A DNA stretch of 64,000 nt from Pseudomonas fluorescens HK44 (GTDB lineage: Bacteria; Pseudomonadota; Gammaproteobacteria; Pseudomonadales; Pseudomonadaceae), in NCBI RefSeq assembly GCF_000217955.3, contig NZ_AFOY02000019.1:434001-498000 (forward strand), written 5' to 3'. Below are positions 8,767 through 18,443 of the stretch, one piece after another. Position numbers and translations under genes: made by a program. Below the pieces are notes generated by a model, which saw nothing but the letters and a program-made list of their open reading frames with translations, made no database searches and had not been told where the DNA came from. Position 1 is the first letter of the stretch, and each line of letters opens with the position of its first letter.

Positions 8767-10194
8767 CTAAGGCTCTATGTGCGATTCCGGACGCTTGACG
8801 CGCCGTCCGTCTTCTCTCGACAGTTGCGAGAAGATCGTCGCAGCGAGCATTGCCATGACTCCGACGGTCACGAAGGTCAGCTGGAACGCGCCCAGCACCG
8901 TGTCCACGCCATCATTGCCGACCTGCGCCGTGAAGCCGCCCAGCAGGGCGCCGGCGCAGGCAACGCCGAGACTCAGCGACAACTGCGCGACCACCGACAG
9001 CAGGCTATTGCCGCTGCTGGCGCTGGCGTCGTCGAGGTCGATCAGGGTCACGGTGTTCATCGCCGTGAACTGCAAGGAGTTGATTGCTCCGAGTATCGCC
9101 AGTTGCACCAGCAGCAACCAATAAGGCGTTTGTTCGCTGACCAGGCCCATGCTCGCCAGCATGATTCCCAGTGCCAGGGTATTGCCGGTGAGCACGATGC
9201 GATAACCCAGGCGTTCGATCAGCGGTCGAGCGATCGACTTGGCAAACATCGCCGCCGCGGCCAGCGGCAACATGCTCATCCCGGCCAGGGAGGGCGAGTA
9301 GCCCAAGGCGACCTGTAGCAGTAACGGCACCAGAAACGGCAGGGCGCCGCTGCCCAGCCGGGCGAACAGGTTGCCGAGAATCCCCACGGCAAAGGTCCGG
9401 GTCTTGAACAGCGCTGGCGCGAACAGCGGATTGTCGATGTGCCCGGCCCGCAGCCAGTAAGCCGCCAGGCACGCCATGCCGCCGAACAACAGCAACATCA
9501 CCCGCAAATGCGGCAGGTGCAGTTCGCCCAGGCCTTCCATGGCAATGGTGATCAGCACCATCGCCGCGCCGAACAGCAGGAAACCCAAGCCATCGAAGCG
9601 CGTGCGCTCAGAGCCGCGCAGGTCCGGGATGAACTTCCAGACCGCGTAGCAGCCGACCAGCCCGACCGGCAGGTTGATCAGGAAGATCCAGTGCCAGGTC
9701 AGGTATTGCACCATCCAGCCGCCCATGGTCGGGCCGATCAGTGGCCCGAGCAGGCCGGGGATGGTGATGAAGCCCATGATCCGCACCAGCTCCGAACGCG
9801 GATAAGCGCGCAGCACCACCAGGCGCCCGACCGGCAACATCAATGCGCCGCCCAGCCCCTGAATCACCCGGGCGCCGACCAGCATGGTCAAGGTGCTGGA
9901 GAGTGCACAGAGCAAAGAGCCGAGGCTGAACAAGAGGATCGCACCGAAGAAGATTTTCTGGGTGCCGAAGCGATCGGCAACCCAGCCCGACGCCGGAATC
10001 AGCAAGGCGACCGTGAGCATGTAGGCGATGATCACGCCCTGCATGCGCAGTGGGTCTTCGGCCAGATCGAGGGCCATGGCGGGCAGGGCGGTGTTGAGGA
10101 TGGTCCCGTCGAGGGACTGCATGAAAAACGCAATCGCCACCACCCACGGGACCCAACGGGCGGTGATTGCATCAAGAGCCGGACGGTTGGGCAT
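8767..10194 (-). CDS. mdtD: MFS multidrug exporter, DHA2 / MdtD type
   Basis: The 475-residue protein has about 14 hydrophobic segments. It begins with AFFMQSLDGTILNTALPAMALDL (motif of DHA2 drug:H+ antiporters), followed by WVADRFGTQKIF (motif A region) and ARVIQGLGGALMLPVGRLV (motif B/C region). The best relative is MdtD of E. coli (471 residues). The open frame extends into the upstream REP arm, so those first 57 residues are artefactual. The ATG chosen is preceded by GAGGTCCC. The substrate is unknown. Confidence 0.85.
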   Translation of the reverse strand: MPNRPALDAITARWVPWVVAIAFFMQSLDGTILNTALPAMALDLAEDPLRMQGVIIAYMLTVALLIPASGWVADRFGTQKIFFGAILLFSLGSLLCALSSTLTMLVGARVIQGLGGALMLPVGRLVVLRAYPRSELVRIMGFITIPGLLGPLIGPTMGGWMVQYLTWHWIFLINLPVGLVGCYAVWKFIPDLRGSERTRFDGLGFLLFGAAMVLITIAMEGLGELHLPHLRVMLLLFGGMACLAAYWLRAGHIDNPLFAPALFKTRTFAVGILGNLFARLGSGALPFLVPLLLQVALGYSPSLAGMSMLPLAAAAMFAKSIARPLIERLGYRIVLTGNTLALGIMLASMGLVSEQTPYWLLLVQLAILGAINSLQFTAMNTVTLIDLDDASASSGNSLLSVVAQLSLSLGVACAGALLGGFTAQVGNDGVDTVLGAFQLTFVTVGVMAMLAATIFSQLSREDGRRVKRPESHIEP

Positions 10195-10233
10195 GGGACC
10201 TCGTGTGGGTTGTACAGGTAATACTTGCTCTTT

Positions 10234-10363
10234 GTGGCGAGGGAGCTTGCTCCCGCTCGGCTGCGCAGCAGTCGTAATCCAGCCAGTGCGGTCCGTCTGG
10301 TGAACCGCGCTTGCTGATTTCGGGGCCGCTGCGCGACCCAGCGGGAGCAAGCTCCCTCGCCAC
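10234..10363. repeat. REP doublet (family 1)
   Basis: Inverted arms GTGGCGAGGGAGCTTGCTCC / GGAGCAAGCTCCCTCGCCAC. It sits between the mdtD-like start and the end of the TldE-like gene. Confidence 0.92.
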
Positions 10364-10377
10364 AAGGTGTTACGTGT

Positions 10378-11715
10378 TTACAGCGTCAATGTCAGGCGGC
10401 TGACCAGCGCTCCCGGCAACACCGCCGAAGCCGTGGCCCGCTGGCTGTAGGTGCTGGGCGACAAAATCAGCTCACGTTCACTCGTCAGTGCTTCCAGCTG
10501 CGAACCGAGCAGGCTGTAGGCGCTGTCATCGAAGCGCATGGTGCTGACCGGTGCCTGAATCTCGCCGTTTTCGACCCAGAAGGTCGCGAAACGGGTCATG
10601 CCGGTCAGGCGTGCGGCCGGTTGGTCCGAGTAATTCAGGTACCACAGGTTGCTGATATACAAGCCGGTGCCGAGCTGCTTGAGGATTTCAGCTTCCGGCA
10701 ACGCACCGGCGGCCATGTTCAAAGCACTCGGCGACTCACCGCCGCTGGCGCCGTTGGCGGTCAGACCGTATTCGGCGGCGCTGCGCGAGCCGACCAGCTG
10801 CTCGCCAGCCTTGCCCGCAACGATCAACCCGAGATCGCTGCGCGGGTAGCCTTCGCCGGAAAACGCCGGGCTCAGGGATCCACCGACTTTTTCATCCAGT
10901 GAGAGCAATGGGCTGAAGCTGTTATCACCCGCGTAGAGTTTTTGCAGCGGGCTGCTTTTGCTGGCAATCGACTGCGCGGAGAAACCACCCCAGCAGAGCA
11001 TGCCGACAATCTCTTCCAGTGCGGCCGGCGCCAGATAGGCGCGGTACTGACCCGGCGCCAACGTGCGCAGTGGCCGCCCCAAGAACTCCAATTGCTCGCG
11101 GGCCTGCTGGAAGCGTTTGGCGAAACCTTCGCTGTTCCAGTCGTGCCCGGCGTAGCTGGCTTTCACCGCTTGGCCGTTGGCGTGGAACAGGCTGAAGTCG
11201 AAATTGAAGCTGTTGGCCTGATGCCAGCCAAAGGCACCGGACGAACTGGCGAAACCCCGGCTGATGGGCCCGGCGGCGTAGAACCCGACCAGGTCGAGCC
11301 CTTCGGCGGCTCGGGCGATTTCGGCAACCACCTGCTCGGTGTCCGGCAACGGGTGGTCCTGCACGTTCTTGCTCTGCCAACCCGTGTGGTTGAGCAGCAG
11401 ATACGGATCCTGCGGTAACAGCGGCAGGGTCTCGCGCAGCTGTTGCAGACCTTCGGCCAGGCGCTGAAGGTCGACCTCGGGATCACCGGCGAGGGTGATA
11501 CTGAGGTCTGCATGCCGGCCGTTATTGATCAGTTTGAAACCGACGCTGGCTTGCTGGACCTGGCCGGCCTGGCGCACCTTGGCGTGGTTGAAGCGTACGA
11601 AGGCCGACGATTCGGCTGCGTAGCTCAAGGTGAACTGCTCAGGCTCGCGCAGGGCACTGCGCAAACAGGCCACCAGTCCTTTGAATTGTTCGACCTGACT
11701 CAATGCCGTACTCAT
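10378..11715 (-). CDS. TldE/PmbA-like subunit of a TldD/TldE protease pair
   Basis: The 445-residue protein has the PmbA/TldE fold pattern: N-terminal FTLSYAAESSAFVRFNHAKVRQAG and a C-terminal TGMTRFATFWVENGEIQAPVSTMRF. It lacks the zinc-binding HExxxH motif, as expected of the non-catalytic partner. Its ATG overlaps the TGA of the TldD-like gene upstream (TGATG), so the two are translationally coupled. TldD/TldE heterodimers cleave unstructured peptides, including antibiotic precursors. Divergence from canonical PmbA suggests a second, paralogous pair. Confidence 0.8.
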   Translation of the reverse strand: MSTALSQVEQFKGLVACLRSALREPEQFTLSYAAESSAFVRFNHAKVRQAGQVQQASVGFKLINNGRHADLSITLAGDPEVDLQRLAEGLQQLRETLPLLPQDPYLLLNHTGWQSKNVQDHPLPDTEQVVAEIARAAEGLDLVGFYAAGPISRGFASSSGAFGWHQANSFNFDFSLFHANGQAVKASYAGHDWNSEGFAKRFQQAREQLEFLGRPLRTLAPGQYRAYLAPAALEEIVGMLCWGGFSAQSIASKSSPLQKLYAGDNSFSPLLSLDEKVGGSLSPAFSGEGYPRSDLGLIVAGKAGEQLVGSRSAAEYGLTANGASGGESPSALNMAAGALPEAEILKQLGTGLYISNLWYLNYSDQPAARLTGMTRFATFWVENGEIQAPVSTMRFDDSAYSLLGSQLEALTSERELILSPSTYSQRATASAVLPGALVSRLTLTL

Positions 11716-13157
11716 CAGGCGTCTCCTCCAAACACATCAATGTTGCTGAACACGCAGGCCGGCGAGGCGTGGCCGACGCGGATCACCTGGTTCGGTTCGC
11801 CTTTGCCGCAGTTCGGCGTGCCCAGCACCTTGAAGGTGCCGACGTCGCCAACGGCGCTGAGGTTGCGCCAGAACTGCGCAGAAATACCCCGGTAGTTCGG
11901 GTTTTTCACCACGCCCTTGAGTTCGCCGTTTTCAATCAACTGGCCCCACTCGCAGCCGAACTGGAATTTATTCCGCGCGTCGTCAATTGACCATGAGCGG
12001 TTAGTCGACATCAGCACGCCGTGTTCGATGCCGCTGATCAACTGTTCGAGCGACTGGTCGCCAGGCTCGATGTTGAGGTTGGCCATGCGGTCGATGGGTG
12101 GACGGTTCCAGCCGCAGGCGCGGCTGTTGGCGACGCCGTCGAGGCCTGCACGAAATTGCGACAGCGCGCCGCCCAGTGGGCGGATCAGCAAGCCTTCGCG
12201 GATCAGCAATTGTTTGCTCGCCGCCGTGCCGTCGTCGTCATGGCCGTAGCTGGCGAGCTGCTCGGGAATGTCCGGGTCGAAGGTCACGTTGAGCAGTTTT
12301 GAGCCGTATTGCAGGCTGCCGAAATCGCTGGTTTTGACGAAGCTGGTGCCGGCGTAATTGCGCTCGTCACCGAGGATTCGGTCCAGTTCCAGCGGGTGGC
12401 CGATGGACTCGTGGATCTGCAGCATCATTTGGTCCGGCATCAGCAGCAGGTCGCGTTTGCCTTGCGGGGTATTGGGGGCGAGCAGCAATTGCAGCGCCTG
12501 ATCGGCGACGTGCGGGCCGGCGCCGATCAGGCCGCAGCGGCTGATTACGTCTGCGCCGCCTTGCTGGCCGAAGTTTTCGCGGCCCAGGCTGCGGGTCTGG
12601 CTGTCGTTGCCGTTGTAGGCGGTGACATCCAGCCCCGGGTAGACGAAGCGTTGCGCCTGACGCAATTCGGCGCCGGCGCTGTTGAGGTAGATCTGCTCGA
12701 CGTGCGTGATGCCGATGCTGACCTGCCAGTTCACCAGTCGCTCGTCCTTGGGCACGGCGGCGGATTCGGCACCGAGCAGTTGGTAGCAATCGCTGAGGGA
12801 CGGGAAGGGTTGTGCAAGATTCGGTGAAAGGTAATCGGCGCGATCGCTGGAAACAGTTTGCTGGCGCAGATCGAGCAGGGCGTGGGCGGCAATCGAGCGG
12901 GCCTGTCGTTCGGCGCGGTCGAGGGCGGCTTGCAGGCCTGATGGCGACAGGTCGTTGGTCGCGGAATAAGCTTCGACGCCATTGACCCGTGCAGTCAGCA
13001 TCGCCCCTTCGTCACGGCTCAGGCTTGGAGGCTCGGCAACGTTTTTGCGTACCGACAGGTACTGACCCGACTCACGCACATAGCGCAGCGAAAAGAATTC
13101 AGCGCCCGTGCGCAAGGCAGCGAAACGCTGCTTGAGCTGGGGGTGGAAATCGAACAT
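11715..13157 (-). CDS. TldD-like metalloprotease, catalytic partner
   Basis: The 480-residue protein contains HESIGHPLELDR, the HExxxH zinc motif of TldD, at about residue 250. It also has the C-terminal segment CGKGEPNQVIRVGHASPACVFSNI. A strong AAGGAGGTCCCCGC ribosome-binding site precedes the ATG. It overlaps the TldE-like gene by one base. No precursor peptide or modification gene lies next to it, so its substrate is not evident. It may be a paralogue of the housekeeping tldD found elsewhere in Pseudomonas (inference). Confidence 0.82.
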   Translation of the reverse strand: MFDFHPQLKQRFAALRTGAEFFSLRYVRESGQYLSVRKNVAEPPSLSRDEGAMLTARVNGVEAYSATNDLSPSGLQAALDRAERQARSIAAHALLDLRQQTVSSDRADYLSPNLAQPFPSLSDCYQLLGAESAAVPKDERLVNWQVSIGITHVEQIYLNSAGAELRQAQRFVYPGLDVTAYNGNDSQTRSLGRENFGQQGGADVISRCGLIGAGPHVADQALQLLLAPNTPQGKRDLLLMPDQMMLQIHESIGHPLELDRILGDERNYAGTSFVKTSDFGSLQYGSKLLNVTFDPDIPEQLASYGHDDDGTAASKQLLIREGLLIRPLGGALSQFRAGLDGVANSRACGWNRPPIDRMANLNIEPGDQSLEQLISGIEHGVLMSTNRSWSIDDARNKFQFGCEWGQLIENGELKGVVKNPNYRGISAQFWRNLSAVGDVGTFKVLGTPNCGKGEPNQVIRVGHASPACVFSNIDVFGGDA

Positions 13158-13197
13158 GCGGGGACCTCCTTGTGAGTATCGGCGACCTTGAGGGCCT

Positions 13198-13290
13198 CAT
13201 CGCGGGCAAGCCTTGCTCCTACAGGTTCAGGGTTGAATCATCGGTGTGAGATTCACCACAAAACCGTAGGAGCAAGGCTTGCCCGCGATG
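13198..13290. repeat. REP doublet (family 3)
   Basis: CATCGCGGGCAAGCCTTGCT is paired with the inverted copy AGCAAGGCTTGCCCGCGATG at the other end. It fills the gap between the RraA-like stop and the TldD-like start. Confidence 0.9.
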
Positions 13291-13300
13291 CTTTTGGCGA

Positions 13301-13996
13301 TTAGACCGGGCAACCCTTGGCGCGCAAGATGGCATCAAACCGATCCGGGTCCAGCGTTCCGGCTTCGATAGCCGCCAGCGTGGCCTTTTCCCGGGCGAGC
13401 AGGTCGTGGCAACGCACCAGCAGCTCCGGCAGTTCGCTGCGCGATGCCGCTACCACGCCGTCACCGTCGCCAATCATCAGGTCGCCAGGGGCGACCAGCA
13501 TGCCGGCGCAGGAAATCGGTACGTTGATTTCGCCGCCACCGTCAGTGCTCGGGCCTCGGTGCACGCCGCCGATGGCGTAGGCCGGCAGTTCGCCGGTTTG
13601 CCACTCGTCGAGGTCACGCAGGGCGCCGTTGATCACCACGCCGACGATCCCGGCCTTGAGGGCCATGGCGCGCATGATGCCGCCGAACACGGCGCGGGTC
13701 AGGTCGGCACTGCCGTCGATCACCAGCACGTCGCCCGGGCGGGCCATCTGCATGGCTTTGAGAATCATCAGGTTGTCGCCGGGGCGCACGCGAACCGTCA
13801 GCGCGCTGCCCAACATCGGCGCATTGCCGTGGAAGGCTTTCAAACCCAGGCCACCGACGTTGCGACCCAGGCAGTCGCTGACGGCGGCGGCAGGGATCTT
13901 GCTGAATTCCTTCAGCCACTTCGGATCGAGGGGTTCTACATTGGGATTGATCAGGTAGCCGGTGGGCCATTTGCTCGAAGACACGACATCAAACAT
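13301..13996 (-). CDS. RraA-like / 4-hydroxy-4-methyl-2-oxoglutarate aldolase family protein
   Basis: The 231-residue protein shows the RraA/HMG-aldolase pattern: PAAAVSDCLGR near the N-terminus, GDVLVIDGSADLTRAVFGG with the DG/AxxG substrate loop, GVVINGALRDLDE with the conserved arginine and aspartate, and GDGDGVVAA. Class II pyruvate aldolases of this type split oxo-acids using a divalent metal. RraA itself lacks enzyme activity and regulates RNase E. The GD(G)DGVV motif favours the aldolase branch. The ATG at 13996 follows GAGGCTTACTC; the longer open frame runs into non-coding sequence. Confidence 0.75.
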   Translation of the reverse strand: MFDVVSSSKWPTGYLINPNVEPLDPKWLKEFSKIPAAAVSDCLGRNVGGLGLKAFHGNAPMLGSALTVRVRPGDNLMILKAMQMARPGDVLVIDGSADLTRAVFGGIMRAMALKAGIVGVVINGALRDLDEWQTGELPAYAIGGVHRGPSTDGGGEINVPISCAGMLVAPGDLMIGDGDGVVAASRSELPELLVRCHDLLAREKATLAAIEAGTLDPDRFDAILRAKGCPV

Positions 13997-14166
13997 GAGT
14001 AAGCCTCGTGGCCAGCCAGGTGGCGGCTTGTCGATGGGGGCGGGGGGTGAAACGTTTGCGCGGTGACTAGAGTAGGCCTGCGCGGGGGGTGGGATCAAGG
14101 GTGAAGCGGTGTGGGAAGGGTTTATGCGGTGTGAGGCAGGAAGGAAGGCGTTGATTGGACGGACGT

Positions 14167-14259
14167 CATCGCGGGCAAGCCTTGCTCCTACAGGATTGGG
14201 GGTGATCACCATTACGTGATTCAACCCCCGTACCGTAGGAGCAAAGCTTGCTCGCGATG
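14167..14259. repeat. REP doublet (family 3)
   Basis: CATCGCGGGCAAGCCTTGCT, then an inverted, slightly diverged arm ending GCTTGCTCGCGATG. It occupies most of the 283-base gap between the RraA-like gene and betA; nothing else is recognised there beyond a presumed promoter. Confidence 0.9.
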
Positions 14260-14279
14260 GCCGCGCTGCGGTGTAACGG

Positions 14280-15983
14280 TTACTGCGCGGTTGGGCCCAC
14301 TTCACGCAACGGCTTGCCACGCACCGGGGCGTCGCCCGCTACGTAGTACTTGGCCTTGCTGCGTGGCAGTGGCTGACGGCCACGGATCTTGTCGGCGATT
14401 TTTTCGGCGATCATGATCGTTGGCGCGTTCAGGTTACCGGTGGTGATCAGCGGCATGATCGAGGCATCGACTACGCGTAGGCCCTGCATCCCGTGGACGC
14501 GACCCTGGCCATCGACCACGGCCATTTCGTCGGTGCCCATTTTGCACGAGCAGGACGGGTGGAACGCGGTTTCGGCGTGCTCACGGATGAACTTGTCGAG
14601 TTGCTCGTCGGTTTGCACTTCGATGCCCGGGCTCAGCTCGCGACCACGGAACGCGTCGAGTGCCGGCTGCTGCATGATTTCACGGGTCAGGCGGATGCCG
14701 TCGCGAAATTCCTGCCAGTCTTGCTCGGTAGCCATGTAGTTGAACAGGATGCTCGGGTGCTGGCGCGGATCCTTGGATTTGACCTGGATGCGGCCACGGC
14801 TTGGCGAACGCATGGAGCCCATGTGCGCCTGGAAGCCGTGCTCTTTCACACCGTTGCTGCCGTTGTAGTTAATCGCTACCGGCAGGAAGTGGTACTGAAT
14901 GTTCGGCCATTCGAAGTCCGGACGTGTACGGATAAAACCGCCGGCCTCGAACTGGTTGCTGGCGCCGATGCCGGTGCCGTTGAACAGCCACTCGGCACCA
15001 ATGGCCGGCTGGTTGTACCAGAGCAGCGACGGGTACAGCGAAACCGGCTGGGTGCATGCGTATTGCAGGTACAGCTCCAGGTGGTCCTGCAGGTTCTCGC
15101 CGACGCCTGGCAGGTCGTGAACCACGGGAATGTCGAGGCTCTTGAGCAGCTTGGCCGGGCCGACGCCGGAGCGTTGCAGGATTTGCGGCGAAGCGATCGC
15201 GCCGCTGCACAGCAACACTTCTTTGCGTGCACGGGCTTCAACGCGCTCTTCGGCGCTGCCCACCAGGTAACGTACGCCAACCGCACGCTTGCCTTCGAAC
15301 AGAATCTTGTCGGTCAGGGCGTGGGTGACGATGTTCAGGGTCGAGCGCTTTTTGGCGGTGTCCAGGTAACCACGTGCGGTGCTGGAGCGACGGCCTTTAG
15401 GCGTCACGGTACGGTCCATCGGGCCGAAACCTTCTTGCTGGTAGCCGTTCAGGTCCTCGGTACGCGGGTAACCGGCCTGTACGCCTGCTTCAACCATCGC
15501 GTGGAACAGCGGGTTGTTGCCGGCTTTAGGCGTGGTCACGCTGACCGGGCCTTCGCCACCGTGGTAGTCGTTCGGGCCGATGTCGCGGGTTTCCGCTTTG
15601 CGGAAGTACGGCAGGCAGTCCAGGTAGCTCCAGTCTTCCAGGCCAGGGTTTTTCGCCCAGCCGTCGTAGTCCATGGCGTTACCGCGGATGTAGCACATGC
15701 CGTTGATCAGCGAAGAGCCGCCCAGGCCCTTGCCGCGACCGCATTCCATCCGGCGGCCGTCCATGTGTGGCTCTGGATCGGTCTCGTAGGCCCAGTTGTA
15801 GCGACGGCCTTGCAGCGGGAACGCCAGTGCCGCAGGCATTTGCGTGCGGAAGTCGAAACGGTAGTCCGGGCCGCCGGCTTCGAGCAGCAGGACGGTGACG
15901 CCTTCGTCTTCAGTCAGACGGGTCGCCAGGGTGTTACCGGCAGAGCCGGCCCCGATGATGATGTAGTCGTATTCCTGGGACAT
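14280..15983 (-). CDS. betA: choline dehydrogenase BetA
   Basis: A GMC-family flavoprotein of 567 residues. The N-terminus YDYIIIGAGSAGNTLATRL binds FAD, followed by the GMC signatures GRGKGLGGSSLING and GAIASPQILQRSGVGP. The C-terminal active-site region is HPSCSCKMG and NLNAPTIMIAEKIAD. BetA oxidises choline to betaine aldehyde at the inner membrane, passing electrons to the respiratory chain. I chose the ATG at 15983 because AAGAGGG lies eight bases upstream; a GTG three codons earlier is less likely. A REP doublet separates it from betB, but both are in the betIBA transcription direction. Confidence 0.95.
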   Translation of the reverse strand: MSQEYDYIIIGAGSAGNTLATRLTEDEGVTVLLLEAGGPDYRFDFRTQMPAALAFPLQGRRYNWAYETDPEPHMDGRRMECGRGKGLGGSSLINGMCYIRGNAMDYDGWAKNPGLEDWSYLDCLPYFRKAETRDIGPNDYHGGEGPVSVTTPKAGNNPLFHAMVEAGVQAGYPRTEDLNGYQQEGFGPMDRTVTPKGRRSSTARGYLDTAKKRSTLNIVTHALTDKILFEGKRAVGVRYLVGSAEERVEARARKEVLLCSGAIASPQILQRSGVGPAKLLKSLDIPVVHDLPGVGENLQDHLELYLQYACTQPVSLYPSLLWYNQPAIGAEWLFNGTGIGASNQFEAGGFIRTRPDFEWPNIQYHFLPVAINYNGSNGVKEHGFQAHMGSMRSPSRGRIQVKSKDPRQHPSILFNYMATEQDWQEFRDGIRLTREIMQQPALDAFRGRELSPGIEVQTDEQLDKFIREHAETAFHPSCSCKMGTDEMAVVDGQGRVHGMQGLRVVDASIMPLITTGNLNAPTIMIAEKIADKIRGRQPLPRSKAKYYVAGDAPVRGKPLREVGPTAQ

Positions 15984-16038
15984 TGAATGCACCCTCTTGA
16001 ATTGTGGTCAGGTCGCGCTTGCCTTGCTGCCACTCACT

Positions 16039-16168
16039 GTGGCGAGGGAGCTTGCTCCCGCTCGGCTGCGCAGCAGGCGCAAAATCAGCGACTGTGGTTT
16101 GTCTGAAGAAGCACGGTGCCTGGGTTGGGGCCGCTTTGCGGCCCAGCGGGAGCAAGCTCCCTCGCCAC
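16039..16168. repeat. REP doublet (family 1) inside betIBA
   Basis: Inverted GTGGCGAGGGAGCTTGCTCC arms lie between betB (upstream) and betA (downstream). If the three bet genes share one mRNA, this forms a large intercistronic hairpin. Confidence 0.92.
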
Positions 16169-16199
16169 AAAAGGCCCCAGCCACAGGTTGTGCGTCAGA

Positions 16200-17672
16200 T
16201 CAGAAAACCGAGGCGTAATCGCCCAGCTCGACCTGTACCGATTTGATGCGGGTGAAGTTGTTCAGCGAGCTGATGCCGTTCTCACGACCGACACCCGACT
16301 GCTTGTAGCCGCCGACCGGCATCTTGGCGTCGGACTCGCCCCAGGCGTTGATCCAGCAGATACCGGCTTCCAGTTGATGAATCACGCGGTGAGCGCGGTT
16401 CAGATCCTTGGTGACGACGCCAGCGGCCAGGCCGAACTCGGTGTCGTTGGCGCGGCGGATCACTTCTTCTTCGGTTTCGTAAGTCAGGATGCTCATCACC
16501 GGGCCAAAGATTTCTTCACGAACGATGGTCATCTCGTCGGTGCAGTCGCTGAACACGGTCGGTGCCACGAAGGCGCCTTTGGCGAACTCGCCGTCGGTCA
16601 GACGATCGCCGCCGCACAGCAGGCGTGCGCCTTCTTCCTTACCTTTGGCGATGTAGCCGAGCACACTTTCCATGTGGGCGAAGCTGACCAGCGGGCCGAA
16701 GTTGGTGTTTTCGTCTTGCGGGTTGCCGACGCGGATGCGCGCGACGCGTTCCACGATCTTGGCTTCGAAAGCAGCTTTCAGGTGGCTCGGTACGAACACG
16801 CGAGTGCCGTTGGTGCAGACCTGACCGGAGCTGTAGAAGTTGGCCATCATCGCAGTGTCGGCGGCGCGATCGAGGTCGGCGTCGTCGAAAATGATCAGCG
16901 GGGATTTGCCGCCCAGTTCCATGGTCACGTCTTTCAAGGACGAACCGGAAGCGCTGGCCATGACCTTCTTGCCAGTGTCGGTGCCGCCGGTGAAGGAGAC
17001 TTTTTCGATGCGTGGGTGCTCGGTCAGCCAGGTGCCGACTTCACGGCCGCTACCGGTCAGAACGTTGAACACGCCTGCTGGCAGGCCCGCTTCGGTGTAG
17101 ATCTCAGCCAGTTTCAAGGTGGTCAGGGAAGTGACTTCGCTTGGCTTGAAGATCATCGCGTTACCGGCCGCCAGGGCTGGAGCGGATTTCCACAGAGCGA
17201 TCTGGATCGGGTAGTTCCACGCACCGATACCGGCCACGATGCCCAGTGGCTCGCGACGGGTGTAAACGAACGATGTGGTGCGCAGCGGGATTTGTTCGCC
17301 TTCGATGGCGGGCACCAGGCCTGCGTAGTATTCCAGTACGTCAGCGCCGGTAACGATGTCGACGTAGCGGGTTTCGGAGTACGCCTTGCCGGTGTCCAGG
17401 GTTTCCAGCGCAGCCAGTTCATCGTTGCGCTCGCGCAGGATTTCAACGGCACGGCGCAGGATGCGCGAACGCTCCATGGCGGTCATTGCGGCCCAGATTT
17501 TCTGGCCCTTTTCGGCGCTGACGACAGCGCGCTCAACGTCGGCGAAGGTTGCACGTTGCACAGTGGCGAGAACTTCACCGTTAGCCGGGTTGATGGCTTC
17601 GAAGGTGGCGTCGCCGCTGGCGTCGGAGTAACCGCCGTCGATGTAAAGTTTTTGCAGTTCGAAACGGGCCAT
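16200..17672 (-). CDS. betB: betaine aldehyde dehydrogenase BetB
   Basis: The 490-residue aldehyde dehydrogenase has GIGAWNYPIQ (cofactor region), the catalytic glutamate motif MELGGKSPL, and the catalytic cysteine in SSGQVCTNGTR. It starts MARFELQKLYIDGGY, as BetB does, after GAGGACTCT. It oxidises betaine aldehyde to glycine betaine with NAD(P)+. It is preceded by betI and followed by betA, the standard order. No unusual substitutions are apparent. Confidence 0.96.
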   Translation of the reverse strand: MARFELQKLYIDGGYSDASGDATFEAINPANGEVLATVQRATFADVERAVVSAEKGQKIWAAMTAMERSRILRRAVEILRERNDELAALETLDTGKAYSETRYVDIVTGADVLEYYAGLVPAIEGEQIPLRTTSFVYTRREPLGIVAGIGAWNYPIQIALWKSAPALAAGNAMIFKPSEVTSLTTLKLAEIYTEAGLPAGVFNVLTGSGREVGTWLTEHPRIEKVSFTGGTDTGKKVMASASGSSLKDVTMELGGKSPLIIFDDADLDRAADTAMMANFYSSGQVCTNGTRVFVPSHLKAAFEAKIVERVARIRVGNPQDENTNFGPLVSFAHMESVLGYIAKGKEEGARLLCGGDRLTDGEFAKGAFVAPTVFSDCTDEMTIVREEIFGPVMSILTYETEEEVIRRANDTEFGLAAGVVTKDLNRAHRVIHQLEAGICWINAWGESDAKMPVGGYKQSGVGRENGISSLNNFTRIKSVQVELGDYASVF

Positions 17673-17767
17673 AGAGTCCTCGCAAGTGCATTAGTTATTG
17701 GCGTCAGCCACTGGACGTGCCATACAGCCTGGGCACGTTGATCAGTCGCCGTTCAGGGGCCGAGCGG

Positions 17768-18373
17768 TTATGTGTGCTCCAGCAACTCCTGCTTGGCCAG
17801 TTGGATATCCATATATTCGTAAGCGATTCGTTGTGCCTGCTCGGTGTCGAAAGCGTCTCCCGACAGCGCGCCGCGCAACCACAAACCATCAATCAGGGCC
17901 GCCAGCCCGCGTGCTGCGCTGCGTGCCTGATCAAGCGGCAGCGCTCGGCGGAACTCGCAGCACAGGTTGGAATACAGGCGGTGATCGTTGATCCGCTGCA
18001 ACCTGTGTAAAGACGGTTGGTGCATGCTGGTTGCCCAGAAGGCCAACCAGGTTTTCATTGCCGGGCCATTGACCTGGCTGGCGTCGAAGTTGCCTTCGAT
18101 AATCACCTGAAGATGAGCCCGCGGGCTGTTATCTCTCAGCGCCAGGCGGCGCGCGGTGACGTTCTCGCTGAGGACGTTCATCAGATACCGCATCGTGGCG
18201 GCGATCAGGCCATTCTTGTCCTGAAAATAGTGACTGATGATGCCGTTCGAGACACCAGCCAAACGGGCGATCAGCGCAATGCTGGCGTCCCCCATCCCGA
18301 CCTGATCGACGGCCTGCAATGTGGCTTCGATCAACTGCTGACGGCGGATGGGTTGCATACCGACCTTGGGCAT
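17768..18373 (-). CDS. betI: TetR-family choline-responsive repressor BetI
   Basis: The 201-residue protein begins MPKVGMQPIRRQQLIEATLQ. It has a TetR helix-turn-helix at ~27-55 (SIALIARLAGVSNGIISHYF). BetI represses the bet genes until choline or betaine aldehyde accumulates. The ATG at 18373 follows GGAGATGTGCAAG; the ORF start three codons earlier is not supported. It is the first gene of the betIBA unit and is transcribed divergently from betT across a palindromic operator. Confidence 0.95.
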   Translation of the reverse strand: MPKVGMQPIRRQQLIEATLQAVDQVGMGDASIALIARLAGVSNGIISHYFQDKNGLIAATMRYLMNVLSENVTARRLALRDNSPRAHLQVIIEGNFDASQVNGPAMKTWLAFWATSMHQPSLHRLQRINDHRLYSNLCCEFRRALPLDQARSAARGLAALIDGLWLRGALSGDAFDTEQAQRIAYEYMDIQLAKQELLEHT

Positions 18374-18443
18374 CTTGCACATCTCCTTAGGCCTCCCGGT
18401 GGACGAAAACCGGCTACCGGATTGAGGGCCAGTCTATTTTGTT

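Noticed and set aside
7627..9318. 563-codon plus-strand frame over dbpA and the mdtD-like gene
   Set aside because: It spans two well-supported minus-strand genes and the gap between them and lacks any domain.
10195..10365. N-terminal extensions beginning MWRGSLLPLG on several genes
   Set aside because: They are translations of REP arms. The true starts with ribosome-binding sites lie downstream.
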